NCBI GenBank assembly: GCA_001801685.1
Contig: MGYJ01000078.1
Location: forward strand, 62,001 to 126,000
DNA length: 64,000 nucleotides
Reading direction: 5' to 3'
From: Gammaproteobacteria bacterium RIFCSPHIGHO2_12_FULL_63_22
GTDB lineage: Bacteria > Pseudomonadota > Gammaproteobacteria > Xanthomonadales > Xanthomonadaceae
The stretch's first letter is position 1; each line of letters begins with the position of its first letter. The notes under the pieces were generated by a model. The model was given only the letters and a program-made list of their open reading frames with translations, made no database searches and was not told the origin of the DNA. This document shows positions 44,300-54,108 of the stretch, piece after piece. The translations under genes and the position numbers were made by a program.

Positions 44300-46396
44300 C
44301 TACTTGACGGTCATTCCTGCCTGCGCGCCGTCATCGACGTCCAGCAGGAACAGGCCGTCATCACCGCCGGCGGACAGCACCATGCCTTCGGAGAGTCCGA
44401 AGCGCATCTTTCGCGGTGCGAGGTTGGCGATGAACACGACCTTGCGGCCGACCAGCGTCGCCGGATCCGGATATCCGGCGCGGATGCCGGAAAAAATCTG
44501 CCGGCGGCCCAGCTCGCCCGCGTCCAGCGAGAACCGCAGCAGTTTGTCGGAGCCCTCCACGAATTCGCATTCGACCACGACGCCGACGCGCAGGTCGAGC
44601 TTCGCAAAATCCTCGATACCGATGACGCCTGCCTGCGCAGCCGACGCCTCGCTGGCTTCTGCCTTGATCGGCTTGTCGAGGGATTTCGTCTTGGCGGGCT
44701 TGTCGGATTTCGCGGCGGCCCCCGAGGCGGCTTCGCCCGAAGGCTTCAAGTCTTCCACGGACGCCTGCACCATGGCTGCCACCTGCTTGGGGTCGATGCG
44801 GACCAACAAAGCCTCGTACTCGCGAACCGCGGTTGGCAGCGATGCGGCAAGGTCAGCGAAGCCTTCGTCGCCGCGTCCGAACAAAGCGCGCGCGCGTGCG
44901 GCCAGCGAAGGAAGGATCGGCGCCAGGAAACTCGCCACCACGTAAAAGCCGAGCAGGCATTCACTGCAGACGCGCTGAAGTTCATCGGCGCGGGCCGGGT
45001 CCTTGGCCAGGACCCAAGGCTTGGCTTCGTCCCAGCGCTGGTTCAGCAAATCGCACAGGCGCATCGATTCGCGCGCGACTGCCGCAAAATCATTCGCCGC
45101 GTAGTGCCGGCGTACGGATTCCAGGCTGGCCAATGCATCGCTGACGCGATCGGTTTCGCCAGCGGCCAGCTTGCGATCGAGGGCGCCATTGAAATGCCGC
45201 GTGACGAAACCCGAAGCACGGCTGGCCAGGTTGACGAATTTTCCGACCAGGTCGGAATTCACGCGTGCAGTGAAGTCCTCGAGGTTCAGGTCGAGGTCGT
45301 CCACGCCGCCTGCCGATTTGGTGGCGAAGTAATAGCGCAGCGTCTCTGGATCCAGGCCCGCATCCAGGAACGTGCGCGCCATGATGAAGGTGCCGCGCGA
45401 CTTCGACATCTTCGCGCCGTTCACCATCAGGTAGCCGTTCACGTGCAGGCGGCTGGGCGTGCGGAAACCCGCGCCGTGCAGCATCGCCGGCCAGAACAGG
45501 CCGTGGAAATTGATGATGTCCTTGCCGAGGAAATGGTGCATTTCCGACGAACTGCCCGGCTGCAGGAAGCCGTCGAAGTCCACGCCGGTCCGGTCGCAAA
45601 AAGCGCGGAAGCTGGCCAGGTAACCGATCGGCGCATCCAGCCAGACATAGAAGAACTTGCCCGGCGCATCGGGTATCGGAAAACCGAAGTACGGCGCATC
45701 GCGTGAAATGTCCCAATCCCGCAGTCCGCCTTCCAGCCACTCGCCCAGCTTGGCCTTGACTGCAGCCTGCGCCACGTCGCCAGCCAGCCACTCACGCAGC
45801 ATCGCCTCGAATTTTCCAAGCTCGAAGAAATAATGTTCGGAGTCGCGCATCACCGGCGTCGCGCCCGATACCACTGATCTCGGATTCTTCAGGTCGGTGG
45901 GCGAATAGGCGGCGCCGCAGTTCTCGCAGTTGTCGCCGTACTGGTCCGGCGTGCCGCAGCGCGGGCACTCGCCCTTGATGTAGCGGTCGGGCAGGAACAT
46001 CAGGCGTTCCGGATCGAACAACTGCTGGATCGAACGGCGCGCGATGAATCCGCCGTCGCGCAAGCGCGTGTAGATCAGGTTGGCCAGCGCCTGGTTTTCC
46101 GGCGAATGGGTGGAATGGTAGTGGTCGAAGGCCACGCCGAACTGCGCGAAGTCGCGCTCGTGCCCGGCCTGGATGTCGCGGATGAAGTCCTCGGGCGACA
46201 ATCCCGCCTTTTCGGCGGCCAGCATGATCGGCGTGCCGTGGGCGTCATCGGCGCAGACGAAGTGGACGGTTCCTTCGTCCATGCGCCGGGCGCGGACCCA
46301 GATGTCGGCCTGGATGTAGCCGACCAGGTGGCCCAGGTGCAGCGGGCCGTTGGCATAGGGGAGGGCAGTGGTAACGAGGGCGGGTGCGGGTTTCAT
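44300..46396 (-). CDS. metG: Methionyl-tRNA synthetase
   Basis: Charges tRNA-Met. The 698-residue protein has the HLGH signature at residues 20-23, a four-cysteine zinc knuckle ([17 protein letters not shown]), the KMSKSR loop near residue 340 and a C-terminal EMAP/OB tRNA-binding domain (about 590-698) joined by an Ala/Lys-rich linker. It is the long dimeric form. It starts divergently from apbC with 71 bases between. Confidence 0.97.
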   Translation of the reverse strand: MKPAPALVTTALPYANGPLHLGHLVGYIQADIWVRARRMDEGTVHFVCADDAHGTPIMLAAEKAGLSPEDFIRDIQAGHERDFAQFGVAFDHYHSTHSPENQALANLIYTRLRDGGFIARRSIQQLFDPERLMFLPDRYIKGECPRCGTPDQYGDNCENCGAAYSPTDLKNPRSVVSGATPVMRDSEHYFFELGKFEAMLREWLAGDVAQAAVKAKLGEWLEGGLRDWDISRDAPYFGFPIPDAPGKFFYVWLDAPIGYLASFRAFCDRTGVDFDGFLQPGSSSEMHHFLGKDIINFHGLFWPAMLHGAGFRTPSRLHVNGYLMVNGAKMSKSRGTFIMARTFLDAGLDPETLRYYFATKSAGGVDDLDLNLEDFTARVNSDLVGKFVNLASRASGFVTRHFNGALDRKLAAGETDRVSDALASLESVRRHYAANDFAAVARESMRLCDLLNQRWDEAKPWVLAKDPARADELQRVCSECLLGFYVVASFLAPILPSLAARARALFGRGDEGFADLAASLPTAVREYEALLVRIDPKQVAAMVQASVEDLKPSGEAASGAAAKSDKPAKTKSLDKPIKAEASEASAAQAGVIGIEDFAKLDLRVGVVVECEFVEGSDKLLRFSLDAGELGRRQIFSGIRAGYPDPATLVGRKVVFIANLAPRKMRFGLSEGMVLSAGGDDGLFLLDVDDGAQAGMTVK

Positions 46397-46467
46397 GACT
46401 GGATTATCGCAGAACCCTGCCCGGACGGGCTCCGGTACAATGGCCGGGTCTTACCAGAACCCCTCGC

Positions 46468-47571
46468 ATGAACCCCAGCACCGAGTCCCTGACTGCCGAT
46501 TCCGTCCGCGCGGCACTTGCCACCATCGTCGATCCGCACACTTCGCTGGACCTGGTCGCCGGCCAATGCGTGCGTGGCGTCGGCGTGGATGGCGGCAACG
46601 TGGCCATCCAGCTGCAGCTGGCCTACCCAGCACAGGGATGGCACGAAGCACTGATCGCGGAAGTCACGCGCGTCGTTGGCAAGCTTCCAGGCGCCGGCAG
46701 GGTGTCGGTCAGCGTCTCCACGCGCGTCGTCGCGCACCGCGTCCAGAAGGACCTCACGCCGCTTCCAGAGGTCCGCAACATCATCGCCGTGGCATCGGGC
46801 AAGGGTGGCGTGGGCAAGTCCACCACGGCCGTCAACCTCGCGCTGGCGCTGGCGGCGGAAGGCGGCAAGGTCGGCGTGCTCGATGCAGACATCCACGGCC
46901 CCAGCATCCCGATGATGCTCGGCCTGTCCGGCAAGCCGGAAAGCCCGGACGGCAAGAACATCGAGCCCAAGACCCGCCATGGCCTGCAGGCGATTTCAAT
47001 CGGCTTGTTCCTGGGCGAGGACACGCCCGCCATCTGGCGCGGCCCGATGACCACGCAATACCTGCAACAGTTGCTCACCACCACGCTGTGGAAGGACCTC
47101 GATTACCTGGTGATCGACCTTCCGCCCGGCACCGGCGACATCCAGTTGACGCTGGCGCAACGCGTGCCGGTTTCGGCCGCCGTCATCGTCACCACGCCGC
47201 AGGACATCGCACTGCTGGACGCGCGCAGGGCACTGAAGATGTTCGAGAAGGTGGACGTGCCGGTGCTGGGCATCGTCGAGAACATGGCCATGCACACGTG
47301 TTCCAACTGCGGGCATGTCGAACACATCTTTGGCGAGGGCGGCGGCGAGCGCATGGCGGCGCAGTACGGCGTCGAGCTGCTGGGTTCGTTGCCGCTCGAC
47401 ATTTCCATCCGCGAGCAAGCCGATTCGGGCGCGCCCACGGTGGTATCGCATCCGGACTCGGCCATTGCCGCGAGTTATCGCGCGATTGCCCGGAAGGTTG
47501 GCGCAAAGCTTTCGTTGCAGGCGCGCAACAAGTCCATCGCATTCCCCAACATCGTGATCCAGAACACCTGA
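46468..47571 (+). CDS. apbC: Iron-sulfur cluster carrier protein ApbC/Mrp
   Basis: P-loop protein that carries and delivers iron-sulfur clusters. The 367-residue protein has an N-terminal MIP18-like domain (about 10-85), the deviant Walker A SGKGGVGKST, the Switch I DADIHGPSIP segment, a DLPPGTGD motif and the CxxC pair CSNC near residue 275 that binds a bridging cluster. Position between metG and dcd is conserved in Xanthomonadales. A TACAAT is seen 27 bases before the ATG but without a clear -35. Confidence 0.95.
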   Translation: MNPSTESLTADSVRAALATIVDPHTSLDLVAGQCVRGVGVDGGNVAIQLQLAYPAQGWHEALIAEVTRVVGKLPGAGRVSVSVSTRVVAHRVQKDLTPLPEVRNIIAVASGKGGVGKSTTAVNLALALAAEGGKVGVLDADIHGPSIPMMLGLSGKPESPDGKNIEPKTRHGLQAISIGLFLGEDTPAIWRGPMTTQYLQQLLTTTLWKDLDYLVIDLPPGTGDIQLTLAQRVPVSAAVIVTTPQDIALLDARRALKMFEKVDVPVLGIVENMAMHTCSNCGHVEHIFGEGGGERMAAQYGVELLGSLPLDISIREQADSGAPTVVSHPDSAIAASYRAIARKVGAKLSLQARNKSIAFPNIVIQNT

Positions 47572-47575
47572 TCCG

Positions 47576-48100
47576 ATGACCGAGCACCACCGCATCCGCG
47601 AGGCCAGCGACTCGATCGAGCACGCCTTGCACCTGAATGCGCGGCGCAAGCTGCGCATCGTGGCGGTGATCGACATCATCAAGGGCGCCTCGGTGCTGGC
47701 GATTGGCTTCGGCCTGCTCAACGCGCAGAGCCACGTGCTGGAAAACGGCGGCGTGTCACTCCTGCGCTTGCTCGACATCGACCCGACCCTGGGCCTGCCG
47801 CGCAGGTTCCTGGGCCTGCTGCATGCGGCGGACACCGAGCACGGCCTGTTGGTGCTTGCCGCCGTGGCCTATGCGATCCTTCGTTTCGTCGAAGCGTACG
47901 GACTTTGGTTCATGCGCGGGTGGGCGCGCTGGCTCGGCATTTTTTCAGCCGGCATCTACGTTCCGTTCGAGCTTTATTATTTCATTCGCACACCAAGCCT
48001 GACGTCGGCCAGTGTCATGGCCATCAACCTGGCAGTACTCTGGCTGCTCTGGCCCAATTCCAAACCCACCCCATCACCCCAACCATCCGGACTTCAATGA
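47576..48100 (+). CDS. DUF2127 membrane protein
   Basis: A 174-residue predicted inner-membrane protein with about four hydrophobic segments. The DUF2127 marks are [22 protein letters not shown] at the N-terminal half, [19 protein letters not shown] and [14 protein letters not shown]. The function is unknown. It lies 4 bases after apbC and overlaps dcd by 4 bases, so it is in the same transcript but need not share their function. Confidence 0.85.
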   Translation: MTEHHRIREASDSIEHALHLNARRKLRIVAVIDIIKGASVLAIGFGLLNAQSHVLENGGVSLLRLLDIDPTLGLPRRFLGLLHAADTEHGLLVLAAVAYAILRFVEAYGLWFMRGWARWLGIFSAGIYVPFELYYFIRTPSLTSASVMAINLAVLWLLWPNSKPTPSPQPSGLQ

Positions 48101-48666
48101 GCATCAAATCCGACAAGTGGATCCGCCGCATGGCGACCGGCCAGGGCATGATCGAGCCCTTCGAGCCCGGCCAGGTCAAGCATGCCGCCGACGGCCATCG
48201 CATCGTTTCGTACGGCACCTCCAGCTATGGTTACGACGTGCGTTGCGCGCGCGAATTCAAGATCTTCACCAACATCAACTCCACCATCGTCGATCCGAAG
48301 AACTTCGACCCGTCCAGCTTCGTGGACGTGGTCAGCGACGTCTGCATCATTCCGCCAAATTCGTTCGCCCTGGCGCGTACGGTCGAATTCTTCCGGATCC
48401 CGCGCAATACGCTGGTGGTCTGCCTCGGCAAGAGCACTTATGCGCGCTGCGGCATCATCGTCAACGTGACGCCGCTCGAACCGGAGTGGGAAGGCCACGT
48501 GACGCTGGAGTTTTCCAACACCACGCCGCTGCCCGCGAAGATCTACGCCAACGAAGGCGTGGCGCAAATGCTGTTTTTCGAGTCGGACGAAGTCTGCGAG
48601 ACTTCGTACAAGGACCGTGGCGGCAAGTACCAGGGCCAGACCGGTGTTACCTTGCCCAGAACCTGA
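48097..48666 (+). CDS. dcd: dCTP deaminase
   Basis: Converts dCTP to dUTP, the main source of dUMP for thymidylate synthesis. The 189-residue protein has the N-terminal [27 protein letters not shown], the nucleotide-binding [13 protein letters not shown] segment and the catalytic glutamate in [17 protein letters not shown]. The start ATG overlaps the DUF2127 stop. It complements thymidylate kinase at the left end of the window. Confidence 0.97.
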   Translation: MSIKSDKWIRRMATGQGMIEPFEPGQVKHAADGHRIVSYGTSSYGYDVRCAREFKIFTNINSTIVDPKNFDPSSFVDVVSDVCIIPPNSFALARTVEFFRIPRNTLVVCLGKSTYARCGIIVNVTPLEPEWEGHVTLEFSNTTPLPAKIYANEGVAQMLFFESDEVCETSYKDRGGKYQGQTGVTLPRT

Positions 48667-48689
48667 AACCTGACTGAGGAATCCAAGCC

Positions 48690-49193
48690 ATGTCCGAACA
48701 CAATCCGTACGACGCCCCCAATGCAACCGTCGCCGACATCGACGACCAGCAAGTTCAACTCGCCGGCCGAGGCATGCGCCTGGTAGGCTCCCTCATCGAT
48801 ACGGTGTTGATGTTGGTGATCCTGGTGCCGGCAATGTTCGCCGGCGGCTACATCAGTTCGATCATGTCGGGTGTCGAGCCAAGTTTCGTCAACCAGATGC
48901 AGTGGGGCCTGATTGGCTTCATCATCTTCCTGGTTGTCCAGGGATTTCCGCTCTATTCCAGCGGCCAGACCTGGGGCAAGAAGGCGCTGGGGATAAAGAT
49001 CGTTGATATGCAGGGAAACAAGCCCGAGTTTGGAAAGTTGATCGGCTTGCGTTATCTCACTACCTGGGTGATTGGACTGGTGCCTGTACTCGGCACGATC
49101 TACCAATTCGTGAACGTGCTCTTCATCTTCGGCAACGACCGTCGCTGCATCCACGACAAGATCGCCGGCACCCGCGTGGTGATGGCCAACTGA
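48690..49193 (+). CDS. RDD family membrane protein
   Basis: A 167-residue membrane protein with an RDD domain: LAGRGMRLVGSLIDTVLMLVILVP near residues 25-50, then two further hydrophobic segments and the C-terminal FGNDRRCIHDKIAGTRVV. The short cytoplasmic N-terminus starts MSEHNPYDAP, typical of many such proteins. Its function is unknown; related proteins act as sodium/proton or other transporters. It converges on the HIT gene with 5 bases between. Confidence 0.88.
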   Translation: MSEHNPYDAPNATVADIDDQQVQLAGRGMRLVGSLIDTVLMLVILVPAMFAGGYISSIMSGVEPSFVNQMQWGLIGFIIFLVVQGFPLYSSGQTWGKKALGIKIVDMQGNKPEFGKLIGLRYLTTWVIGLVPVLGTIYQFVNVLFIFGNDRRCIHDKIAGTRVVMAN

Positions 49194-49198
49194 TGCGG

Positions 49199-49612
49199 CT
49201 AGCGCCCGGCCAACTGTAATCGCAGTTCGGCCAGGCGCGTTTCCAGCGCGGCAGGGGTGAATCTTTGCGCTTCGCCGTTGCCCCACACCGGTCCCGGCCA
49301 CGCGGCGTCGCCGACGCTGCGTGCAAGTACGTGCACATGCAGTTGTCGCACGATGTTGCCCAGGGCGCCGATGTTGATCTTTTCGCAGCCGGATCGCTCG
49401 CGCAGCAGGCGCGCTACCTGGCTCACCTCGTCGAACAACAGGTGCTGGTCGGACTCGGCCAGGTCGAACCATTCGACGGCGCCGGCCACGCGAGGCACCA
49501 GCACCAGCCACGGGAATCGAATGTCGTCCATCAACCGGACCTGGCACAAGGCCTGGTCCGCCAGCCAGTGGCTGTCCGCGGCGAGCCGCGGGTCCAGCTC
49601 GAAATCCTTCAC
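49199..49612 (-). CDS. HIT-like nucleotide-binding protein
   Basis: A 137-residue HIT-domain protein. The motif is LHVHVLAR, which keeps two of the three histidines of the HxHxH signature, and the third is Leu. NIGALGNIVRQ and DAAWPGPVWG are also typical of this subfamily, where this replacement is common. Substrate could be a dinucleoside polyphosphate, but activity is uncertain. It starts with GTG overlapping the hydrolase stop by 4 bases. Confidence 0.82.
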   Translation of the reverse strand: MKDFELDPRLAADSHWLADQALCQVRLMDDIRFPWLVLVPRVAGAVEWFDLAESDQHLLFDEVSQVARLLRERSGCEKINIGALGNIVRQLHVHVLARSVGDAAWPGPVWGNGEAQRFTPAALETRLAELRLQLAGR

Positions 49613-50268
49613 TTCAGGTGGAGGCTGAAGAAGGCGAGGGTGCGCTGCAGGGCCTGTACCGCGACGGTGGCGTTGTAGTCCGCGCGCTGGTCGCAATTGA
49701 AGCCATGCCCGGCCGGCCAGATGTGGATTTCGGCCTCGGGCAATGCTTCCTGGTGTTTCTCGATATCGGCGGGCGGGATGATCGGATCGTGTTCGCCGAA
49801 ATGCAGCAGCAAGGGTGCCGCGGGTTTCTCGTTGAGGAAGGGCACCGTGCGGCCGCCGTAGTAACTCACGGCGGGAATGCCCAGCCGGGAACAGGCCAGG
49901 TAGGCGACCGTGCCGCCCCAGCAGTAGCCGACCACGCCAACCTCGCCCACGTCCTGGACCGCTTCCATGGCCGCCTTCACGCCTTCCACGGCGCGGTCGA
50001 AGCCGAGCTTCTCGACCAGCTTCTTGCCGTAGGCGACGCCGTCGTCGTCATAGCCGAGCTCGACATTCTTCTCGAAATGGTCGAACAGGGCCGGTGCGAT
50101 GGCCGTGTAGCCGTGGGCCGCAAACTTGTCCACGACCGCGCGGATGTGCGAATTGACGCCGAAGATCTCCTGCACGACCACCAGCGCCCCGCGGGCGGGG
50201 ATGGCAGGATCGGCTCGCCAGGCGGAGATGGTTCCGCTAAGCGTTTCCAACGGTATCCAGTGGCCCAT
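49609..50268 (-). CDS. Dienelactone hydrolase family protein
   Basis: A 219-residue alpha/beta-hydrolase with a cysteine nucleophile in GYCWGG, an Asp in GEHDPIIP and a His in AGHGFN, the triad of dienelactone hydrolases. It has the N-terminal VVVQEIFGVNSHIR segment of the family. True dienelactone cleavage in aromatic breakdown is not supported by the neighbours; a general hydrolase is more likely. It is coupled with the HIT gene and is divergent from rimO. Confidence 0.9.
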   Translation of the reverse strand: MGHWIPLETLSGTISAWRADPAIPARGALVVVQEIFGVNSHIRAVVDKFAAHGYTAIAPALFDHFEKNVELGYDDDGVAYGKKLVEKLGFDRAVEGVKAAMEAVQDVGEVGVVGYCWGGTVAYLACSRLGIPAVSYYGGRTVPFLNEKPAAPLLLHFGEHDPIIPPADIEKHQEALPEAEIHIWPAGHGFNCDQRADYNATVAVQALQRTLAFFSLHLK

Positions 50269-50326
50269 GGGGTGTCCCTCCTGAATGAAGGATACGCCCA
50301 GCCGGGGCCGGGCAAGTAGTGACAGC

Positions 50327-50332
50327 TATAAT
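50327..50332 (+). promoter_or_regulatory. Possible -10 element of rimO
   Basis: A perfect TATAAT, 31 bases before the rimO ATG, in the gap with the divergent hydrolase gene. No convincing -35 lies 16-18 bases upstream. It may need an activator or be accidental. Confidence 0.4.
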
Positions 50333-50363
50333 CACGGTCCTTGCGTCCCTTCCCGGCCACTCC

Positions 50364-51698
50364 ATGTCATTGCTCCAGCCCAAAGTCGGTTTCGTCAGCC
50401 TCGGTTGCCCCAAGGCCCTGGTCGATTCCGAGCGGATCCTCACCCAGTTGCGGGTCGAGGGTTACGAGATCGTACCCAGCTACGGCGATGCCGACGTGGT
50501 GGTGGTCAACACCTGTGGCTTCATCGATTCGGCCGTGGCCGAATCCCTGGACGCGATTGGCGAGGCGCTGGCCGAGAACGGCAAGGTCATCGTCACCGGT
50601 TGCCTGGGCAAGCGTTCCGAATTGATTCGCCAGGCGCATCCGGATGTGTTGTCCATCAGCGGCCCGCAGGATTACGGCTCGGTGATGAATGCCGTGCACG
50701 CCGCGCTGCCGCCCCGACGCGACCCCTTCATCGACCTGTTGCCCGACATCGGCGTGAAGCTGACGCCCAAGCACTATGCCTACCTGAAGATTTCCGAAGG
50801 CTGCAACCACCGTTGCAGTTTCTGCATCATTCCGTCCATGCGCGGCGACCTGGTATCGCGCCCGGTGGATGAAGTATTGCGCGAAGCCGAGAAACTGGTG
50901 GCCGGCGGCGTGCGCGAATTGCTGGTCGTGTCGCAGGACACCAGCGCCTACGGCGTGGACGTGCGCTACGCCGAGCGTGAATGGCGCGGCAAGTCGTACC
51001 AGACCCGCATGAAGGCGCTTTGCGAAGGATTGTCCGAACTCGGCGCGTGGACGCGCCTGCACTACGTGTATCCGTATCCGCACGTGGATGACATCATTCC
51101 GCTGATGGCTGAGGGCCGCCTGTTGCCCTACCTGGACATTCCGTTCCAGCACGCCAGCCCGCGCATACTCAAGTTGATGAAACGCCCGGGCGCAGTGGAC
51201 AAGACGCTCGAGCGCATCCAGCGCTGGCGCGGCATCTGCCCCGACATCACGATCCGCAGCACCTTCATCGTCGGCTTCCCCGGCGAAACCGAAGCCGAGT
51301 TCGAAGAATTGCTCGACTTCCTGGACGAGGCGGAACTCGATCGCGTCGGCGCATTCGCCTACTCGCCGGTGGACGGCGCCAAGGCCAATGACTTGCCCGA
51401 CCCCGTGCCCGAGGATGTGAAGCAGGAGCGACTGGCGCGATTCATGGCGTTGCAGGCCGAGATCAGCGCGGAAAAGCTCGAGCGCAAAGTCGGCTCGACG
51501 CAGAAGGTGCTGGTTGACGTGATCGACGGCGAACTCGCGATCGGCCGCTCGATGGCGGATGCACCGGAGATCGACGGCCTCGTGCAGATCCAGAATGGCC
51601 TGGAGGCCGGGCTGCGGCCGGGGCAGTTCGTGGACGTGGAGATCATGGGCTCGGACGACCACGACCTGTTCGGGCTGGCTGTCGTGGCCGACGACTGA
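50364..51698 (+). CDS. rimO: Ribosomal protein S12 methylthiotransferase
   Basis: Radical SAM enzyme that adds a methylthio group to Asp89 of ribosomal protein S12. The 444-residue protein has an N-terminal cluster domain with Cys15, Cys51 and Cys80, the radical SAM motif with Cys147, Cys151 and Cys154 (CNHRCSFC), and a C-terminal TRAM domain. The ATG at 50364 gives the typical [21 protein letters not shown]; a longer in-frame start is not supported. Confidence 0.97.
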   Translation: MSLLQPKVGFVSLGCPKALVDSERILTQLRVEGYEIVPSYGDADVVVVNTCGFIDSAVAESLDAIGEALAENGKVIVTGCLGKRSELIRQAHPDVLSISGPQDYGSVMNAVHAALPPRRDPFIDLLPDIGVKLTPKHYAYLKISEGCNHRCSFCIIPSMRGDLVSRPVDEVLREAEKLVAGGVRELLVVSQDTSAYGVDVRYAEREWRGKSYQTRMKALCEGLSELGAWTRLHYVYPYPHVDDIIPLMAEGRLLPYLDIPFQHASPRILKLMKRPGAVDKTLERIQRWRGICPDITIRSTFIVGFPGETEAEFEELLDFLDEAELDRVGAFAYSPVDGAKANDLPDPVPEDVKQERLARFMALQAEISAEKLERKVGSTQKVLVDVIDGELAIGRSMADAPEIDGLVQIQNGLEAGLRPGQFVDVEIMGSDDHDLFGLAVVADD

Positions 51699-53573
51699 GT
51701 GGCTGCCGGCGCCACCCGGGCAGGCAAGCCGGCGACGGGCCGCAAGAGTCTTCGCGAACGCGTGGGAGCGTTGCGCAACCTGCCGCCGTTCCTGAGGCAG
51801 ATATGGGAAACCAGCCCGGGCATGACGATTGCCAGCCTCTCGCTGCGCCTGGTGCGCGCGCTGCTGCCAGTGGTCACGCTGTATGTCGGCAAGCTGATAA
51901 TCGACGAGGCCTTGCGCCTGGTCGCGCTGGATTCGGGACTGGAGACGATTCGGGAATGGTGGGACAGCGGATTGCTGTCGCCGCTGATTGGCCTTCTATG
52001 GCTCGAACTCGGCCTTGCCGTGGCATCCGACGTGCTGGGCCGACTGGTTGCGCTGATCGATTCGCTGTTGTCCGAGCGCTTCACGAATGCCACCAGCGTG
52101 CGCCTGATGCAGCATGCCGCCACCCTGGACCTCGAGGATTTCGAGGACAGCGAACTGCAGGACAAGCTCGACCGCGCGCGCCGCCAGACGATGGGCCGCA
52201 TGACCCTGATGAGCCAGTTGTTCGGCCAGGCCCAGGACCTGGTGACCGTGATCAGTTTCGCGGCCGGCCTGATGATCTACGCGCCCTGGCTGATGCTGCT
52301 GTTGCTGGTCGCACTGGTGCCGGCCTTCATTGGCGAGGCGCACTTCAACGCGCTGAATTATTCCTTGAATTTCGCCTGGACGCCGGAGCGCCGAGAACTC
52401 GAATACATCCGCCAGACCGGTGCCTCGGTGGAGACGGCGAAGGAAACCAAGATCTTCGGACTGAACGGTTTCCTGATCGAGCGCTACCGCAAACTCGCCG
52501 ATGGTTTCTATGCGGCGAACCGCAAGCTGGCGATCAGCCGCGCGGGCTGGGGCAGCCTGCTGACGGGCCTCGGCACCCTCGGTTATTACGTCGCCTATGC
52601 CTACATCGCGTGGCGCACGGTTCGCGGCGAATTCACGATTGGCGACCTGACGTTCCTTGCGGGCTCGTTCCGCCGCCTGCGCAATTTGCTGGAAGGCTTG
52701 CTCAGCGGTTTTTCCGCCGTGGCCGGGCAGGCGCTTTACCTTGAAGACCTTTATTCGTTCTTCGAAATCGAACCGGAAATCGTCTCGCCGGAAAATCCGC
52801 GCGCATTCCCGACGCCGATCCGGCAAGGATTCGTCTTCGAGGATGTCGGCTTCCAGTACCCCGGCGCCGAGCGCTGGGCGGTGCGCCATCTGGATTTCAC
52901 CCTGAAGGCCGGCGAAGTACTGGCGCTGGTCGGCGAAAACGGCGCCGGCAAGACCACCCTGGTGAAGTTGCTGGCGCGGCTGTACGACCCCGACGAAGGC
53001 CGCATCCTGCTGGATGGCGTGGACCTGCGCGAGTACGACCTGGAAGTTTTGCGCAGCAATATCGGCGTCATCTTCCAGGATTTCGTGCGTTACCACATGA
53101 CCGCGGCGGAAAATATCGCCGTCGGCCGGATCGAGGCGCGCGACGATCGCGCGCGCATCGTTGCCGCCGCGCGCCGAAGCCTGGCCGATGAAGTCATCGA
53201 GAAATTGCCCAAGGGTTACGACCAGGTCATCGGCAAGCGCTTCAAGTCCGGCGTGGACTTGTCAGGCGGTGAATGGCAGAAAGTCGCGATCGCCCGCGCC
53301 TACATGCGTGATGCGCAGTTGCTGATCCTGGACGAGCCGACGGCGGCACTGGATGCGCGCGCGGAATTCGAAGTGTTCCAGCGCTTCAAGGAATTGAGCG
53401 ATGACAAGACGGCCGTGCTGATCTCGCACCGCTTCTCGAGCGTGCGCATGGCCGACCGCATCCTGGTGCTGAACGAGGGCCAGGTCGAGGCGATGGGCAC
53501 GCACGAAGAGCTGCTGTCGCAGCATGGCCGCTATGCGGAGCTGTTCGAGTTGCAGGCAGCCGGTTATCGCTGA
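51699..53573 (+). CDS. ABC exporter, fused membrane and ATPase domains
   Basis: A 624-residue half-transporter of the type of MsbA. The N-terminal part has about six membrane segments (to about residue 340), and the C-terminal ATPase shows Walker A GENGAGKTT, the signature LSGGEWQK and Walker B LLILDEPTAALD. The start is GTG right after the rimO stop, with no gap. The protein lacks an obvious peptidase domain. Substrate cannot be told; lipid, peptide or drug export are all possible. Confidence 0.88.
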   Translation: MAAGATRAGKPATGRKSLRERVGALRNLPPFLRQIWETSPGMTIASLSLRLVRALLPVVTLYVGKLIIDEALRLVALDSGLETIREWWDSGLLSPLIGLLWLELGLAVASDVLGRLVALIDSLLSERFTNATSVRLMQHAATLDLEDFEDSELQDKLDRARRQTMGRMTLMSQLFGQAQDLVTVISFAAGLMIYAPWLMLLLLVALVPAFIGEAHFNALNYSLNFAWTPERRELEYIRQTGASVETAKETKIFGLNGFLIERYRKLADGFYAANRKLAISRAGWGSLLTGLGTLGYYVAYAYIAWRTVRGEFTIGDLTFLAGSFRRLRNLLEGLLSGFSAVAGQALYLEDLYSFFEIEPEIVSPENPRAFPTPIRQGFVFEDVGFQYPGAERWAVRHLDFTLKAGEVLALVGENGAGKTTLVKLLARLYDPDEGRILLDGVDLREYDLEVLRSNIGVIFQDFVRYHMTAAENIAVGRIEARDDRARIVAAARRSLADEVIEKLPKGYDQVIGKRFKSGVDLSGGEWQKVAIARAYMRDAQLLILDEPTAALDARAEFEVFQRFKELSDDKTAVLISHRFSSVRMADRILVLNEGQVEAMGTHEELLSQHGRYAELFELQAAGYR

Positions 53574-53591
53574 TCGGACTGCGTTGATCCG

Positions 53592-54098
53592 CTAGGGTGT
53601 GGTGTAGCTGACTTCCAGCACCACGAAACGGGTCGGCCCGGTCGGCAGCACCACGTCGAACTCATCGTCCACGCGTTTCTTCAACGCCGCACGCGCCAGC
53701 GGCGAATCGATGCTGATCCAGCCCAGCGTCGGATCGGTCTCGTCGGGGCCGACAACGCGATAGCGTGAGGTCTCGCCCGATTCCAGGTTTTCGACTTCCA
53801 GCCAGGCCCCGAAATAGATGGCGTGCGGGTCGCTCGGCAGTTGTTCCACCACTTTCAGTGCCTCCAGCCGCTTGCTCAGGTAACGCACGCGCCGGTCGAT
53901 CTCGCCCAGCTGCTTCTTGCGGTACTGGTACTCCGCATTTTCCGACCGGTCGCCTTCCGCCGCCGCGGCGGACAGGGCACGCACGACTTCAGGCCGGCGC
54001 ACTTTCCAAAGGTCGTTCAGCTCGTCGCGCAGGCGCTCGAAGCCCGGTCGCGTGATGATCGCCGTCGACGATGCAGCGGGTGGTCGCCAACGGGACAT
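53592..54098 (-). CDS. greB: Transcription elongation factor GreB
   Basis: Helps RNA polymerase restart after backtracking by stimulating cleavage of the transcript. The 168-residue protein has the N-terminal coiled-coil ([17 protein letters not shown] to [20 protein letters not shown]) with acidic tip residues ([11 protein letters not shown]), and the C-terminal FKBP-like domain ([25 protein letters not shown]). GreB is preferred over GreA by its [10 protein letters not shown] segment. It lies 10 bases after the DUF853 gene. Confidence 0.93.
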   Translation of the reverse strand: MSRWRPPAASSTAIITRPGFERLRDELNDLWKVRRPEVVRALSAAAAEGDRSENAEYQYRKKQLGEIDRRVRYLSKRLEALKVVEQLPSDPHAIYFGAWLEVENLESGETSRYRVVGPDETDPTLGWISIDSPLARAALKKRVDDEFDVVLPTGPTRFVVLEVSYTTP

Positions 54099-54108
54099 GC
54101 GCGTCGCC

